Positions 16,453 to 23,882 of a stretch of 32,453 nucleotides of DNA are shown here, one piece after another. Within the stretch, counting starts at the first letter, position 1. The number at the start of each line of letters is the position of its first letter. This DNA comes from an uncultured Ruminococcus sp. (GTDB lineage Bacteria > Bacillota_A > Clostridia > Oscillospirales > Ruminococcaceae). Location: NCBI GenBank assembly GCA_900315975.1, contig ONBA01000031.1:1-32453 (forward strand), given 5' to 3'. The translations under genes and the position numbers were made by a program. The notes below the pieces were generated by a model. The model was not told the origin of the DNA and did not search any database. It was given only the letters and a program-made list of their open reading frames with translations.

Positions 16453-17112
16453 TCATATCTTAAACAATCTGCAGCCCGTTTTTTCTATAACAGTAATCAA
16501 GTCAACCGGCTTTATTGCCCAATGTGTCTCTGATAATTCTGTGAAGGATTTTGCTCCTTCGATATGTAGTTCATTTGAGAGCTCTATTATCAATTGCTGA
16601 GAAATATTTCTATTCAATATTTGATAGGAGACTTTTATATCTGTCTCGTGAACAGATATGCCTGTAACGATTCCATAATGCGCCATGTGTGCAGCATCTG
16701 TTGTTGCGAAGCAATGGTTTGGACTACAAAACAGCGCAGGAAAAGATCTGATCATTGACATAGACTCAGGGGAAAAAGCTATGTGGGCTTTTCGTATTTC
16801 ACTGGGCGTTCCTATTGTCAAAACCACACTTTTATGTACCGAGAACGATGAACCAGTATAGTCTTCTCCGTCAATGACAAATAAGTTATAGTGAGTGCGA
16901 TCCATTGAAACGGAAGTATCACTTAGCGCATTATGTTGATTCGCAGAAGGTTGACCTATAAAAATGTTTGTGCTGCGGTCAACTTTATCAATATGTGCTT
17001 GAGCTATCTGTGTATTATGGTTTCCATGCTGCTCAAGTGTGACCTGCTTTATTTGATCCGGTAAAAGCGGTTCTGAAGAAACTATCTCAAATGAGCCTTT
17101 ATCAGTTGACAT
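16453..17112 (-). CDS. Hypothetical protein with HNTQI motif, second gene of the operon
   Basis: No family recognised for this 219-residue protein. Near its N-terminus is QHGNHNTQI (28-36), followed by a short beta-like stretch (STNIFIGQ), closely matching the C-terminal motif of the preceding gene. Residues about 75-219 look like a mixed alpha/beta globular domain with a Cys/His patch (ALFCSPNHCFATTDAAHMAH, around 125-145). No signal peptide or membrane segment is visible. The ATG follows the upstream stop (TAA) directly, with AGGAGG five bases before it. Position at the front of the operon and the motif shared with its neighbour suggest the two proteins work together. Confidence 0.8.
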   Translation of the reverse strand: MSTDKGSFEIVSSEPLLPDQIKQVTLEQHGNHNTQIAQAHIDKVDRSTNIFIGQPSANQHNALSDTSVSMDRTHYNLFVIDGEDYTGSSFSVHKSVVLTIGTPSEIRKAHIAFSPESMSMIRSFPALFCSPNHCFATTDAAHMAHYGIVTGISVHETDIKVSYQILNRNISQQLIIELSNELHIEGAKSFTELSETHWAIKPVDLITVIEKTGCRLFKI

Positions 17113-17706
17113 TTAATCCTCCTCATCATGTGTATGATAGTGTTCAACATAACCTATCTGAGTGTTGTGATCACCGTTTTGTACAAAGTTGAAGATCACA
17201 GGCTGATTAAAAACCTGATGATTTGCATTTGATGACTCTGTGTCATCAGGTGATGTAGTGGCAGGCGTGCTATCTTTTGCACCTATGTACTCATCTATTA
17301 ATTGTAGCATCAGGTACGCACATGGGTAGCATATGTCATCTTCTTGTTCATTGAAATCGGGAATAAAGCTTTTTATTTCCGCTTCGATGTTGAATAGTTC
17401 TTGTTCTGCGAAGGTGTCCTTTATATATGTAGCGAATCGATCCGCATCAAAGTATTTCCGTACTTTTTGCATCTTTCGCTTTTCTAATGGATGATTGTGC
17501 TGTCGCCTGATACATCGGATAACTGAAGCTTGCTGAACACACCCGACATCAAAAGGATTATATTTTCCATTAGATTCATCGGTTTGGTCTTTAGCTGTTT
17601 GTGGTTCTTTCATAACGTGTTTAATCAGGCTTATAAAAAAATCATAATCCGAATCATCTCCGGAGTGATTCTTGAACAGTATATCTACAAGATCTATGAT
17701 ATCCAT
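17113..17706 (-). CDS. Hypothetical protein with C-terminal HNTQI motif, first gene of the operon
   Basis: This 197-residue protein has a helical N-terminal part (1-145) with a basic Arg/Lys/His region (RRQHNHPLEKRKMQKVRKYF), an Ser/Thr/Asp linker and a C-terminal segment NFVQNGDHNTQIGYVEHYHTH (about 173-193) that is Asn/Gln/His-rich. The same [DN]HNTQI element opens the next protein. The ribosome site is weak (GAAGGT, six bases). It is the first gene after the likely operon promoter. I recognise no family. The repeated Asn/Gln motif could form an oligomerising beta element; this is inference only. Confidence 0.78.
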   Translation of the reverse strand: MDIIDLVDILFKNHSGDDSDYDFFISLIKHVMKEPQTAKDQTDESNGKYNPFDVGCVQQASVIRCIRRQHNHPLEKRKMQKVRKYFDADRFATYIKDTFAEQELFNIEAEIKSFIPDFNEQEDDICYPCAYLMLQLIDEYIGAKDSTPATTSPDDTESSNANHQVFNQPVIFNFVQNGDHNTQIGYVEHYHTHDEED

Positions 17707-17810
17707 ATTGTACCTTCTATTGTCGTTACATTGTCTGAAATGGAATTTCCGGGAACTTCCCGTTGCTTCCCGAACTTCCTGCCGTAAAAAAATAAATATG
17801 CGATAATAAT

Positions 17811-17855
17811 GTTAGGAGGATAGAGACTAAAAACTGTCTCCCACTAACTCCTAAC
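17811..17855 (-). promoter_or_regulatory. Two-tier inverted repeat in the defence-operon leader
   Basis: GTTAGGAG (17811-17818) pairs with CTCCTAAC (17848-17855), and inside it GAGAC (17823-17827) pairs with GTCTC (17836-17840). It lies a few bases after the predicted start of the minus-strand transcript. It could be an operator or a 5'-stabilising hairpin; an attenuator is less likely because no U-run follows directly. Confidence 0.5.
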
Positions 17856-17868
17856 AAACCATAATATC

Positions 17869-17897
17869 ATTATAGCACAACAGTACATTATTTTCCA
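17869..17897 (-). promoter_or_regulatory. Likely promoter of the defence operon
   Basis: Minus-strand TGC-TATAAT (TATAAT at 17869-17874) is a perfect extended -10. The -35 (TGGAAA, 17892-17897) is poor, as is usual for extended -10 promoters. It would start transcription near 17862, about 155 bases before the first gene. Confidence 0.6.
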
Positions 17898-18013
17898 TAG
17901 GCACAAGACACTTTTGACAAAATCGTCATTCTGCACAAAGATAGATATCTCACTTATACGATTTGCCCACTACTATTGTCCAAGACTACTGGTTTTCTAT
18001 TGTAGTAATGTAA

Positions 18014-18043
18014 AGCAATCGTTTTTGACAGCGAGCAATCGTT
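18014..18043. repeat. Direct repeats flanking the early promoter -35
   Basis: AGCAATCGTT occurs at 18014-18023 and 18034-18043, 20 bp apart on one helical face and on either side of TTGACA. This is a plausible operator for a repressor of the plus-strand early genes. Confidence 0.5.
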
Positions 18044-18052
18044 ATAGATAAT
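18025..18052 (+). promoter_or_regulatory. Promoter of the phage early/replication genes
   Basis: TTGACA (18025-18030) and GATAAT (18047-18052) are 16 bases apart. It would produce a leader of about 230 bases before the first gene at 18291. It is divergent from the defence-operon promoter roughly 150 bp away. Confidence 0.65.
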
Positions 18053-18144
18053 AGGGAGGACAAGTTCATACCCGCCGGGTGGCGGTCAAATAAATATTTT
18101 TAAAGCCGGAGTGTGTACAGCTCAGGGCATAGGGATATTTCATA

Positions 18145-18248
18145 CAGGACACCAGCATCGCTGGTGATTCGGTATCGAGATAGCCTTGCTTTGCTGTACC
18201 TATTTTTCGGTGACGCAGGAGCTGGCATCTCGCTGGTTCCTGTTTTTT
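18145..18248 (+). promoter_or_regulatory. Attenuator-like leader: alternative hairpins and intrinsic terminator
   Basis: Three pairings compete. A perfect 7-bp hairpin joins CACCAGC (18150-18156) to GCTGGTG (18160-18166). An 11-bp stem (18216-18226 with 18232-18242, three G-U pairs) followed by TTTTTT (18243-18248) is an intrinsic terminator. Segment 18145-18156 can instead pair with 18232-18242 over 11 Watson-Crick pairs and one bulge, which would break the terminator. The terminator sits about 40 bases before the first phage gene, so it would gate the whole module. The trigger is unknown. Confidence 0.55.
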
Positions 18249-18290
18249 ATGCCCTTTTGCCCTTTCTGTATCCGGCGGAAAGGACAAGCT

Positions 18291-18860
18291 ATGACAAATT
18301 TACCGTTCGAGAGAAAAAGCAAAGTCAACACAAGCAGTGACAACTATCTGGATGCCAACGGCAATTATGTGTACACACGCATGGTGCGACAGCCTAATGG
18401 AAAGTGGGAGCGTGAGGTTATTGACGTTGTTCCGCTTACCGCCGAGAACATGGAGTGTCTTATCGTTTTGGAGGAGAACGACCACGATGTCGATCTGGCA
18501 GAACGCTATGATGCTGAGAATGCCGACTACGGTTTCCTTGCTCAGAAGGAAGCAGACGAGGGTGATCCGTTCGACCGCATTGCAGTTCAGATGTTTGATG
18601 ATGATGAGGCTCCGGAGCATCCGGATATGGAAAGGGTTCTCGCGTTCATCGAAACGCTCACACCTGCTCAGCAGGATTTGCTGTATGCCCACCTCGGTGA
18701 GAGAAAGTTCCTCGAAGATATCCGCAGGGAGGAAGAAGCAGCGACCGGAAAGAAAATCACCAAGCAGGCGATGCACAATCGCTGGAATAAGATCATCGCA
18801 AAAGCGTGTAAATACTTCGGTGTGGAGAAGCCGAAGAAGTCGCACAAGCAAGTGGGTTGA
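18291..18860 (+). CDS. Phage early protein with sigma-70 region 4-like HTH
   Basis: This 189-residue protein starts at MTNLPFERKS (ATG 18291), with AAAGGA eight bases upstream; a longer in-frame extension to 18186 would run through the terminator hairpin. Residues 12-60 form a beta-rich segment (YLDANGNYVYTRMVRQPNGK). Residues 112-175 have the shape of a sigma region 4/ArpU-like helix-turn-helix (ETLTPAQQDLLYAHL, then KKITKQAMHNRWNKIIAKAC). It is the first gene after the attenuator-like leader and may control downstream phage genes. No exact family is assigned. Confidence 0.82.
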   Translation: MTNLPFERKSKVNTSSDNYLDANGNYVYTRMVRQPNGKWEREVIDVVPLTAENMECLIVLEENDHDVDLAERYDAENADYGFLAQKEADEGDPFDRIAVQMFDDDEAPEHPDMERVLAFIETLTPAQQDLLYAHLGERKFLEDIRREEEAATGKKITKQAMHNRWNKIIAKACKYFGVEKPKKSHKQVG

Positions 18861-18895
18861 CTTTTTCGGCTTAGGGTGAAAGGCAGGTGAGATGC

Positions 18896-19096
18896 ATGAA
18901 GCACAAGGTCAAGATCGCCGTCAGCAACGGCGGCAAGAAAACGCAGGTGTTGACCAGCGGCAGCGTCAGGCTTCCGATGAGGATTCTCCGCTGGCTGCTC
19001 GGTGACTTCTGCGAAATCCTTGTCCTGACACCCGGCAAGACGGTGCAGGGCGTGGAAATTCAAGAGGTTGCCGAGGAGGTTGACTTTTCCGGCTAA
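18896..19096 (+). CDS. Small hypothetical phage protein
   Basis: The 66-residue basic-to-acidic protein starts at MKHKVKIAVS (ATG 18896), with AGGTG about six bases upstream; a GTG nine bases earlier is in frame but overlaps the ribosome site. The middle carries a hydrophobic stretch (LRWLLGDFCEILVLTPG) too short and interrupted for a clear membrane helix. The gene ends in a sequence nearly repeated at the end of the previous gene. Function unknown. Confidence 0.7.
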   Translation: MKHKVKIAVSNGGKKTQVLTSGSVRLPMRILRWLLGDFCEILVLTPGKTVQGVEIQEVAEEVDFSG

Positions 19097-19116
19097 CTAT
19101 GAAAGGAGTGAAAATC

Positions 19117-19458
19117 ATGGACAAAATGTTCGAGCTTATCAACTCTCTGAATGCGCTGACCAAAGCTGTCGCAGCGCTGACGGAGAAAATCACAAAGGAA
19201 TACCTCGACACGTTCGAGACCATCTATGATCCCGCAACTGACGAGCCGCAGGCAGAAGCACCGAAGGAACAGCCTACACCGAAGAATGAAGAATCGACCG
19301 TTACCTTCGTGCAGCTCCGCAGCCGTCTTTCCGAGATCAGCCGCAGCGGGCATACACAGGAGGTCAAGGAGCTGATTGCCAAGTATGGCGCAGAAAAGCT
19401 CTCCGACCTTGCAGAGAGCGACTATGCTGCGGTGCTTGCAGAAGCGGAGGGATTGTGA
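19117..19458 (+). CDS. Small phage protein of the type often labelled rrp5-like
   Basis: The 113-residue protein starts at MDKMFELINS (ATG 19117), with AAAGGAG eight bases before it; an upstream ATG contains that ribosome site and is unlikely. An amphipathic helix (1-35) is followed by a Pro/Glu-rich linker, then a conserved-looking C-terminal helical domain (RSRLSEISRSGHTQEVKELI, AKYGAEKLSDL) seen in many clostridial and streptococcal prophages just before DUF2800. Its stop overlaps the next start by one base. The role is unknown, probably in the recombination/replication complex. Confidence 0.8.
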   Translation: MDKMFELINSLNALTKAVAALTEKITKEYLDTFETIYDPATDEPQAEAPKEQPTPKNEESTVTFVQLRSRLSEISRSGHTQEVKELIAKYGAEKLSDLAESDYAAVLAEAEGL

Positions 19459-20582
19459 TGGCAGGACACGCATTGCTCTCTCCGTCCAGCAGTGAACGCT
19501 GGATCAACTGCCCGCCCTCCGCAAAGGAGAATGCGGGCAGCGATACCGGCAGCAGCTATGCTCAGCAGGGATCAGATTGTCATTCCCTATGTGAGTACAA
19601 AGTCAAGAAGGCACTGGGCTTTAATGTTCGCGATCCCACTGACGATCTGGAATACTTCGACGAAGAAATGGCGGAATGTTCCGACGCTTACTGTGAGTTC
19701 GTCATGGAGCAGGTGCAGGCGGCAAAGGAGACCTGCGCTGATCCGCTGGTTCTGGTCGAACAGCGCCTCGACTTTACCCGCTGGGTAGCCGAGAGCTTCG
19801 GCACGGCAGACTGTATTGTCGTCGCCGACGGCGTGATGAGCGTTATTGACTTCAAGTACGGACTGGGCGTTCTCGTTGAAGCGGAGGGCAACAGCCAGAT
19901 GAGGATGTATGCGCTGGGCGCTCTGAATCTCTTTGAGTCCCTGTATGACATCAAAACAGTCCGCATGATTATCTTCCAGCCCCGCCGCGATAACGTCAGT
20001 ACGGCAGAGGTCACAACCGAGGAGCTGCTTCGCTGGGCTGACGACGTCCTTATCCCTGCCGCAGCACTTGCAGCGAACGGTGATGGTGACTACAAGGCGG
20101 GCAAGCACTGTCAGTTCTGCAAGATCAAGGCGACCTGCCGGAAACGGGCGGAATATAATCTCCAGCTCGCGCAGTATGATTTCGCAGTTCCGGATACACT
20201 CGCAGACGACGAAATCAGCATGATACTCGACCGCGCAGATACCTTCATCGGTTGGATCAACGATATCAAGGACTACGCACTCGAACAGGCTATCAGCGGC
20301 AAATGCTATCCCGGCTTCAAGGTCGTGGAAGGACGCAGCAACCGCAGATACACAGACACCGATGCCGTTGCAGCAGCAGTTACCGAAGCAGGCTATGATC
20401 CCTTTGAGAAGAAGCTCATGGGCGTGACCGCGATGACAAAGCTGCTCGGCGCTAAAAAGTTCAACACCCTGCTCGGCTCTCTGATTGAGAAGCCGAAGGG
20501 CAAACCCACACTCGTACCAGAGTCGGACAAGCGTCCGGCATGGACAATTGATGATTTCAAGGAGGAAACTGAAAATGAGTAA
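19458..20582 (+). CDS. DUF2800 family PD-(D/E)xK nuclease with probable Fe-S cluster
   Basis: This 374-residue protein has the DUF2800 layout. The nuclease core shows D118 (FGTADCIVV) and D131-F-K133 (VIDFKYG), and the Q147-M-R-M-Y helix follows. Four cysteines, C18 and C216-x2-C219-x5-C225, match the Cas4/AddB-type 4Fe-4S arrangement. It starts at ATG 19458, with GGAGG seven bases upstream; a GTG one codon earlier is less likely. In phages it sits beside DUF2815 and the polymerase, so it probably processes ends during phage recombination or replication. That role is inferred from family and context. Confidence 0.93.
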   Translation: MAGHALLSPSSSERWINCPPSAKENAGSDTGSSYAQQGSDCHSLCEYKVKKALGFNVRDPTDDLEYFDEEMAECSDAYCEFVMEQVQAAKETCADPLVLVEQRLDFTRWVAESFGTADCIVVADGVMSVIDFKYGLGVLVEAEGNSQMRMYALGALNLFESLYDIKTVRMIIFQPRRDNVSTAEVTTEELLRWADDVLIPAAALAANGDGDYKAGKHCQFCKIKATCRKRAEYNLQLAQYDFAVPDTLADDEISMILDRADTFIGWINDIKDYALEQAISGKCYPGFKVVEGRSNRRYTDTDAVAAAVTEAGYDPFEKKLMGVTAMTKLLGAKKFNTLLGSLIEKPKGKPTLVPESDKRPAWTIDDFKEETENE

Positions 20583-21141
20583 AATGACAAATCCGTGCAA
20601 AGTGATCACCGGCAAGAACACACGCTTCAGCTATCTGATCGTGAACGAACCGAAGGCAATTAATGGTGGCACTCCGAAGTACAGCGTGTCGCTCATCATC
20701 CCCAAGACCGATACAGTGACGGTTGAGAAGATCAAGGCAGCAATCAAGGCTGCTTATGACGAAGGTCAGTCCAAGCTCAAGGGCAACGGCAAGTCCGTCC
20801 CGGCACTGAAGACAATCAAGACTCCGCTGCGTGACGGCGACGAGGAACGTCCCGACGACGAGGCATACGCAGGCTGCTACTTCATCAACGCCAACAGCGC
20901 TACCAAGCCCGGTGTTGTGGATGCCGACTGCCAGCCGATTCTCGATACCAGCGAACTGTATTCCGGTATTTACGGCAGAGCTTCCATCAACTTCTACGCT
21001 TTCAATACAAACGGCAACAAGGGCATCGCTTGTGGTCTCAACAATCTCCAGAAGCTCCGTGACGGTGAGCCTCTCGGCGGCAAGTCCCGTGCTGAGGATG
21101 ATTTCAGCGACGACGATGACGACGACGATTTCCTTTCGTGA
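20575..21141 (+). CDS. DUF2815 family protein, probable phage ssDNA-binding protein
   Basis: This 188-residue protein starts at MSKMTNPCKV (ATG 20575), inside the end of the previous gene (8-base overlap) with GGAGG upstream. The body is the DUF2815 beta-rich fold (TRFSYLIVNEP, KYSVSLIIPK, YAGCYFINANS, GRASINFYAFN). The last 15 residues are almost all acidic and end DDDDDDDFLS, like the acidic tip of SSB proteins that recruits partners. This supports a single-strand DNA-binding role next to the DUF2800 nuclease and the polymerase. Confidence 0.93.
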   Translation: MSKMTNPCKVITGKNTRFSYLIVNEPKAINGGTPKYSVSLIIPKTDTVTVEKIKAAIKAAYDEGQSKLKGNGKSVPALKTIKTPLRDGDEERPDDEAYAGCYFINANSATKPGVVDADCQPILDTSELYSGIYGRASINFYAFNTNGNKGIACGLNNLQKLRDGEPLGGKSRAEDDFSDDDDDDDFLS

Positions 21142-21152
21142 GGTGACGGCGT

Positions 21153-21266
21153 ATGAGTACAGTATTCTCTCTCATTCTGTGTGTTTCCGGCAGTATCACA
21201 ATGATCTGCTGGACGATTATGACGGTCAGTATTATGATTGACCACTTCAAGAACCGTAAGAAATAA
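21153..21266 (+). CDS. Very small membrane protein (37 residues)
   Basis: The ATG (21153) has AGGTG eight bases upstream and opens a 37-residue frame. Residues 4-30 are almost wholly hydrophobic (VFSLILCVSGSITMICW, TIMTVSIMI) and the tail is basic (DHFKNRKK), the standard plan of a single-pass membrane peptide with the C-terminus inside. It lies between DUF2815 and the polymerase in the same direction. Function unknown. Confidence 0.6.
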   Translation: MSTVFSLILCVSGSITMICWTIMTVSIMIDHFKNRKK

Positions 21267-21327
21267 GTAAATGTCGGGAGGGCGACTGGCGGTATGACCG
21301 TTCGGGTGGGTTTAAGGAAGTGCTACC

Positions 21328-23304
21328 ATGAAAACTTTAGAAATTGATCTGGAGACTCGGAGTGACCGTGACATCACCAAGTGTGGTGTGTACGCTTACG
21401 TCGATTCTCCGTATTTTGCTATCACGCTGATGAGCGTGTCAGTGGATGATGGTGCAGTGCAGCTTTATGATCTGGCTAACGGTGACAGTGTCCCGGATGA
21501 TATTCTTTCTGCACTCATCGATGAATCGGTCATCAAGCGGGCGTTCAATGTGCAATTTGAACGTGTATGTCTCTCCAGATATCTGCGCGAGGAATATCCG
21601 CAGATCTTCCGCAGCTACAGCATCAACGAGGATACAGTTGGTGATTATCTCAGTCCGGTCGGCTGGCAGTGTACCATGATCCATTGCCGGACGCTCGGTC
21701 TGCCATCAACGCTTGCTTCCGCCGGTGCTGCTCTGAAGTTGGAACAGCAGAAGATGCCGGAAGGCAAAGCACTTATCAAGTATTTTTGTGTTCCGTATAA
21801 GACAGAAAACGGCATTCCGCAGTTCCACACTCCTGCCGATGCTCCGGAGAAGTGGGAAACCTTCAAGGCATATAACAAACAGGACGTGGAGGCAGAGCTT
21901 GCCATTGACAAGCGCCTTTCTCGTTTTTCGGTACCGGATTTCATCTGGGAGCAATTTTATCTCGATCAGGAGATCAACGATCGCGGCATCCGTGTTGATA
22001 TGGAACTGGTCGATGCTGCACTGACGCTTGACGCACAGGCGAAAGCAACGCTGTCGGCGGAAATGCGCAGGCTTACCGGCATCGAGAATCCGAATTCCGT
22101 GTATCAGCTTCTGGAATGGCTCGGCGAACAGGGATATAAATCGGACTGTCTTGACAAAGCTGCGGTGAAGGAACTGCTCAAGACAGCGAAAGATCCGGTG
22201 AAGTCGGTGCTGGAACTGCGGCTCATGCTGTCAAAGTCCAGCGTCAAGAAGTATCAGGCGATGCAGACAGCAGCCTGCTCGGATTCCAGAGCGAGAGGGA
22301 TGTTCAGCTTTTACGGCGCTGCCCGGACGGGACGCTGGGCAGGACGCATTATACAGTTACAGAACTTGCCGCAGAACCATATTCCGGATCTGACGGAAGC
22401 GAGAAATACCGTCAAGTATGGCTATTACGATGAGGTCGAGATGTTCTATGAGGATGTGCCTGATACGCTGTCGCAGCTCATCCGCACCGCTTTTGTACCC
22501 AGACCGGGGTATAAGTTTATTGTCGCGGACTTTTCAGCAATCGAAGCGAGAGTTATAGCGTGGATCGCTGGGGAGCAATGGCGCATGGACGCTTTTGCGA
22601 ACGGCGCGGATATTTACTGTGCTTCGGCATCAAAGATGTTCGGTGTTCCGGTTGTGAAACACGGTGTCAACGGCGAACTGCGTCAGAAGGGCAAGGTTGC
22701 GGAATTGGCATGTGGCTACGGCGGCAGCGTCGGAGCAATGAAGGCTATGGGCGGCGATGCCCTGAACCTGACCGATGCCGAGCTGAAGCAGATCGTGACC
22801 GACTGGCGTGATGCTTCTCCCAACATCGTCAAGCTCTGGTGGGATGTTGATGATGCCGTTAAGAAAGCAATCAAGCAGAAAACCACCACAGAAACACATG
22901 GATTGCAGTTCAGCTACCAGAGCAAGATGCTTTTCATCACACTGCCTTCTGGTCGGAAGCTGTGCTACGCGCACCCACAGATCGGCGAGAACCAGTTCGG
23001 CGGCGAGTCCGTCACCTATATGGGCGTGGGCGCATCGAAGAAATGGGAACGTATCGAGAGCTACGGTCCGAAGTTCGTCGAGAACATCGTGCAGGCTGTA
23101 GCTCGTGATCTGCTTATGTTCTCTATGCAGACTCTTTCTCACTGTTTTATCGTCGGTCACATACACGACGAAATGATTATTGAGGCTGACCGCAGGATGT
23201 CGCTGGAAGTGGTATGCCAGCAGATGGCAAGAACGCCGGAATGGGCGGAAGGTCTGCTCCTGCGGGCGGACGGATACGAATGCGAATTTTACAGAAAGGA
23301 CTGA
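21328..23304 (+). CDS. Phage family A DNA polymerase with 3'-5' exonuclease
   Basis: This 658-residue protein replicates the phage genome. The N-terminal exonuclease shows D7-x-E9 (EIDLETRS), the FNVQFE region and YNKQDVEAE. Polymerase motif A is VADFSAIEAR (D401), motif B is R452...K456...Y464-G465 (ELACGYGG), and motif C is GHIHDEMII (H613-D614-E615). The 5'-3' exonuclease of cellular Pol I is absent, as usual for phage forms. AAGGA lies about nine bases before the ATG. All key residues are present. Confidence 0.97.
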   Translation: MKTLEIDLETRSDRDITKCGVYAYVDSPYFAITLMSVSVDDGAVQLYDLANGDSVPDDILSALIDESVIKRAFNVQFERVCLSRYLREEYPQIFRSYSINEDTVGDYLSPVGWQCTMIHCRTLGLPSTLASAGAALKLEQQKMPEGKALIKYFCVPYKTENGIPQFHTPADAPEKWETFKAYNKQDVEAELAIDKRLSRFSVPDFIWEQFYLDQEINDRGIRVDMELVDAALTLDAQAKATLSAEMRRLTGIENPNSVYQLLEWLGEQGYKSDCLDKAAVKELLKTAKDPVKSVLELRLMLSKSSVKKYQAMQTAACSDSRARGMFSFYGAARTGRWAGRIIQLQNLPQNHIPDLTEARNTVKYGYYDEVEMFYEDVPDTLSQLIRTAFVPRPGYKFIVADFSAIEARVIAWIAGEQWRMDAFANGADIYCASASKMFGVPVVKHGVNGELRQKGKVAELACGYGGSVGAMKAMGGDALNLTDAELKQIVTDWRDASPNIVKLWWDVDDAVKKAIKQKTTTETHGLQFSYQSKMLFITLPSGRKLCYAHPQIGENQFGGESVTYMGVGASKKWERIESYGPKFVENIVQAVARDLLMFSMQTLSHCFIVGHIHDEMIIEADRRMSLEVVCQQMARTPEWAEGLLLRADGYECEFYRKD

Positions 23305-23308
23305 GATT

Positions 23309-23461
23309 ATGAAATACAGTATTGAATGGTTTTATGCGCTTGTCAGCGGCAAGCTGGTCAAACCGGAGAACGTCTATGTGAAATGCCCCCGCTGCGGGAA
23401 GCTCTGCAATAAGGGCTGCGACAGGAAGCCCTGCGGCAGGAACGAGGTGAGGCATGGCTGA
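23309..23461 (+). CDS. Small cysteine-rich zinc-ribbon-like protein
   Basis: This 50-residue protein starts at MKYSIEWF (ATG 23309), with AAAGGA eight bases upstream. C26-x2-C29-x3-C33-x3-C37-x4-C42 could bind one zinc ion. The tail is basic. It follows the polymerase by four bases and overlaps the next gene by eight, so it is clearly part of the operon. It may bind nucleic acid or a replication partner. Confidence 0.75.
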   Translation: MKYSIEWFYALVSGKLVKPENVYVKCPRCGKLCNKGCDRKPCGRNEVRHG

Positions 23462-23882
23462 TTATTATAACAGCGAAGGCTATGCAAGTCCAACGGAACA
23501 CGAGGCATTCACCCGCATCGAGCGTGAAGAGAAGGCTGCGGCAAAAGCTGCCGCCTTCCGTCCTGTCGTGTATATCTGCTCTCCCTATTCCGGAGATACG
23601 GAGAGGAACGTCGAGAATGCCAAGAGATACAGCCGCTTTGCTGTTGACCGGCACTATCTGCCGATCACGCCTCACATCTACTTTACGCAGTTCATGGATG
23701 ATAATATCCCGGAGGAACGGGATACAGCCATTTTCATGAACTGGGTGCTGATGAGCAAGTGCGTGGAGCTGTGGGTGTTCGGCGACACGGTCAGCTCCGG
23801 CATGAAGGCAGAGATCGACCGGGCAAAGCGCAAGCACATGAAAATTCGCTATTTCAGCGAGGAACTGGAGGAAAAGATATGA
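23454..23882 (+). CDS. DUF4406/DUF7768-like protein (nucleoside deoxyribosyltransferase-like fold)
   Basis: The 142-residue protein has the pattern of this phage family: a beta strand with VVYICSPYSGDTERNVENAK (38-57), a central PITPHIYFTQFMDD and a second conserved part (MNWVLMSKCVELWVFGD, then SSGMKAEIDRAK). The fold resembles nucleoside 2-deoxyribosyltransferases. It may act on nucleotides, but the enzymatic role is not established. The start has AGGTG closely upstream. Its stop overlaps the primase start as ATGA. Confidence 0.88.
   Translation: MADYYNSEGYASPTEHEAFTRIEREEKAAAKAAAFRPVVYICSPYSGDTERNVENAKRYSRFAVDRHYLPITPHIYFTQFMDDNIPEERDTAIFMNWVLMSKCVELWVFGDTVSSGMKAEIDRAKRKHMKIRYFSEELEEKI

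Noticed and set aside
18066..18287. 73-codon minus-strand frame in the phage leader
   Set aside because: It lies across the leader hairpins, has no ribosome site and does not resemble a protein family.
19587..20621. Long minus-strand frame of 344 codons opposite the DUF2800 gene
   Set aside because: It is antisense to a complete conserved gene and has no ribosome site or recognisable domain.
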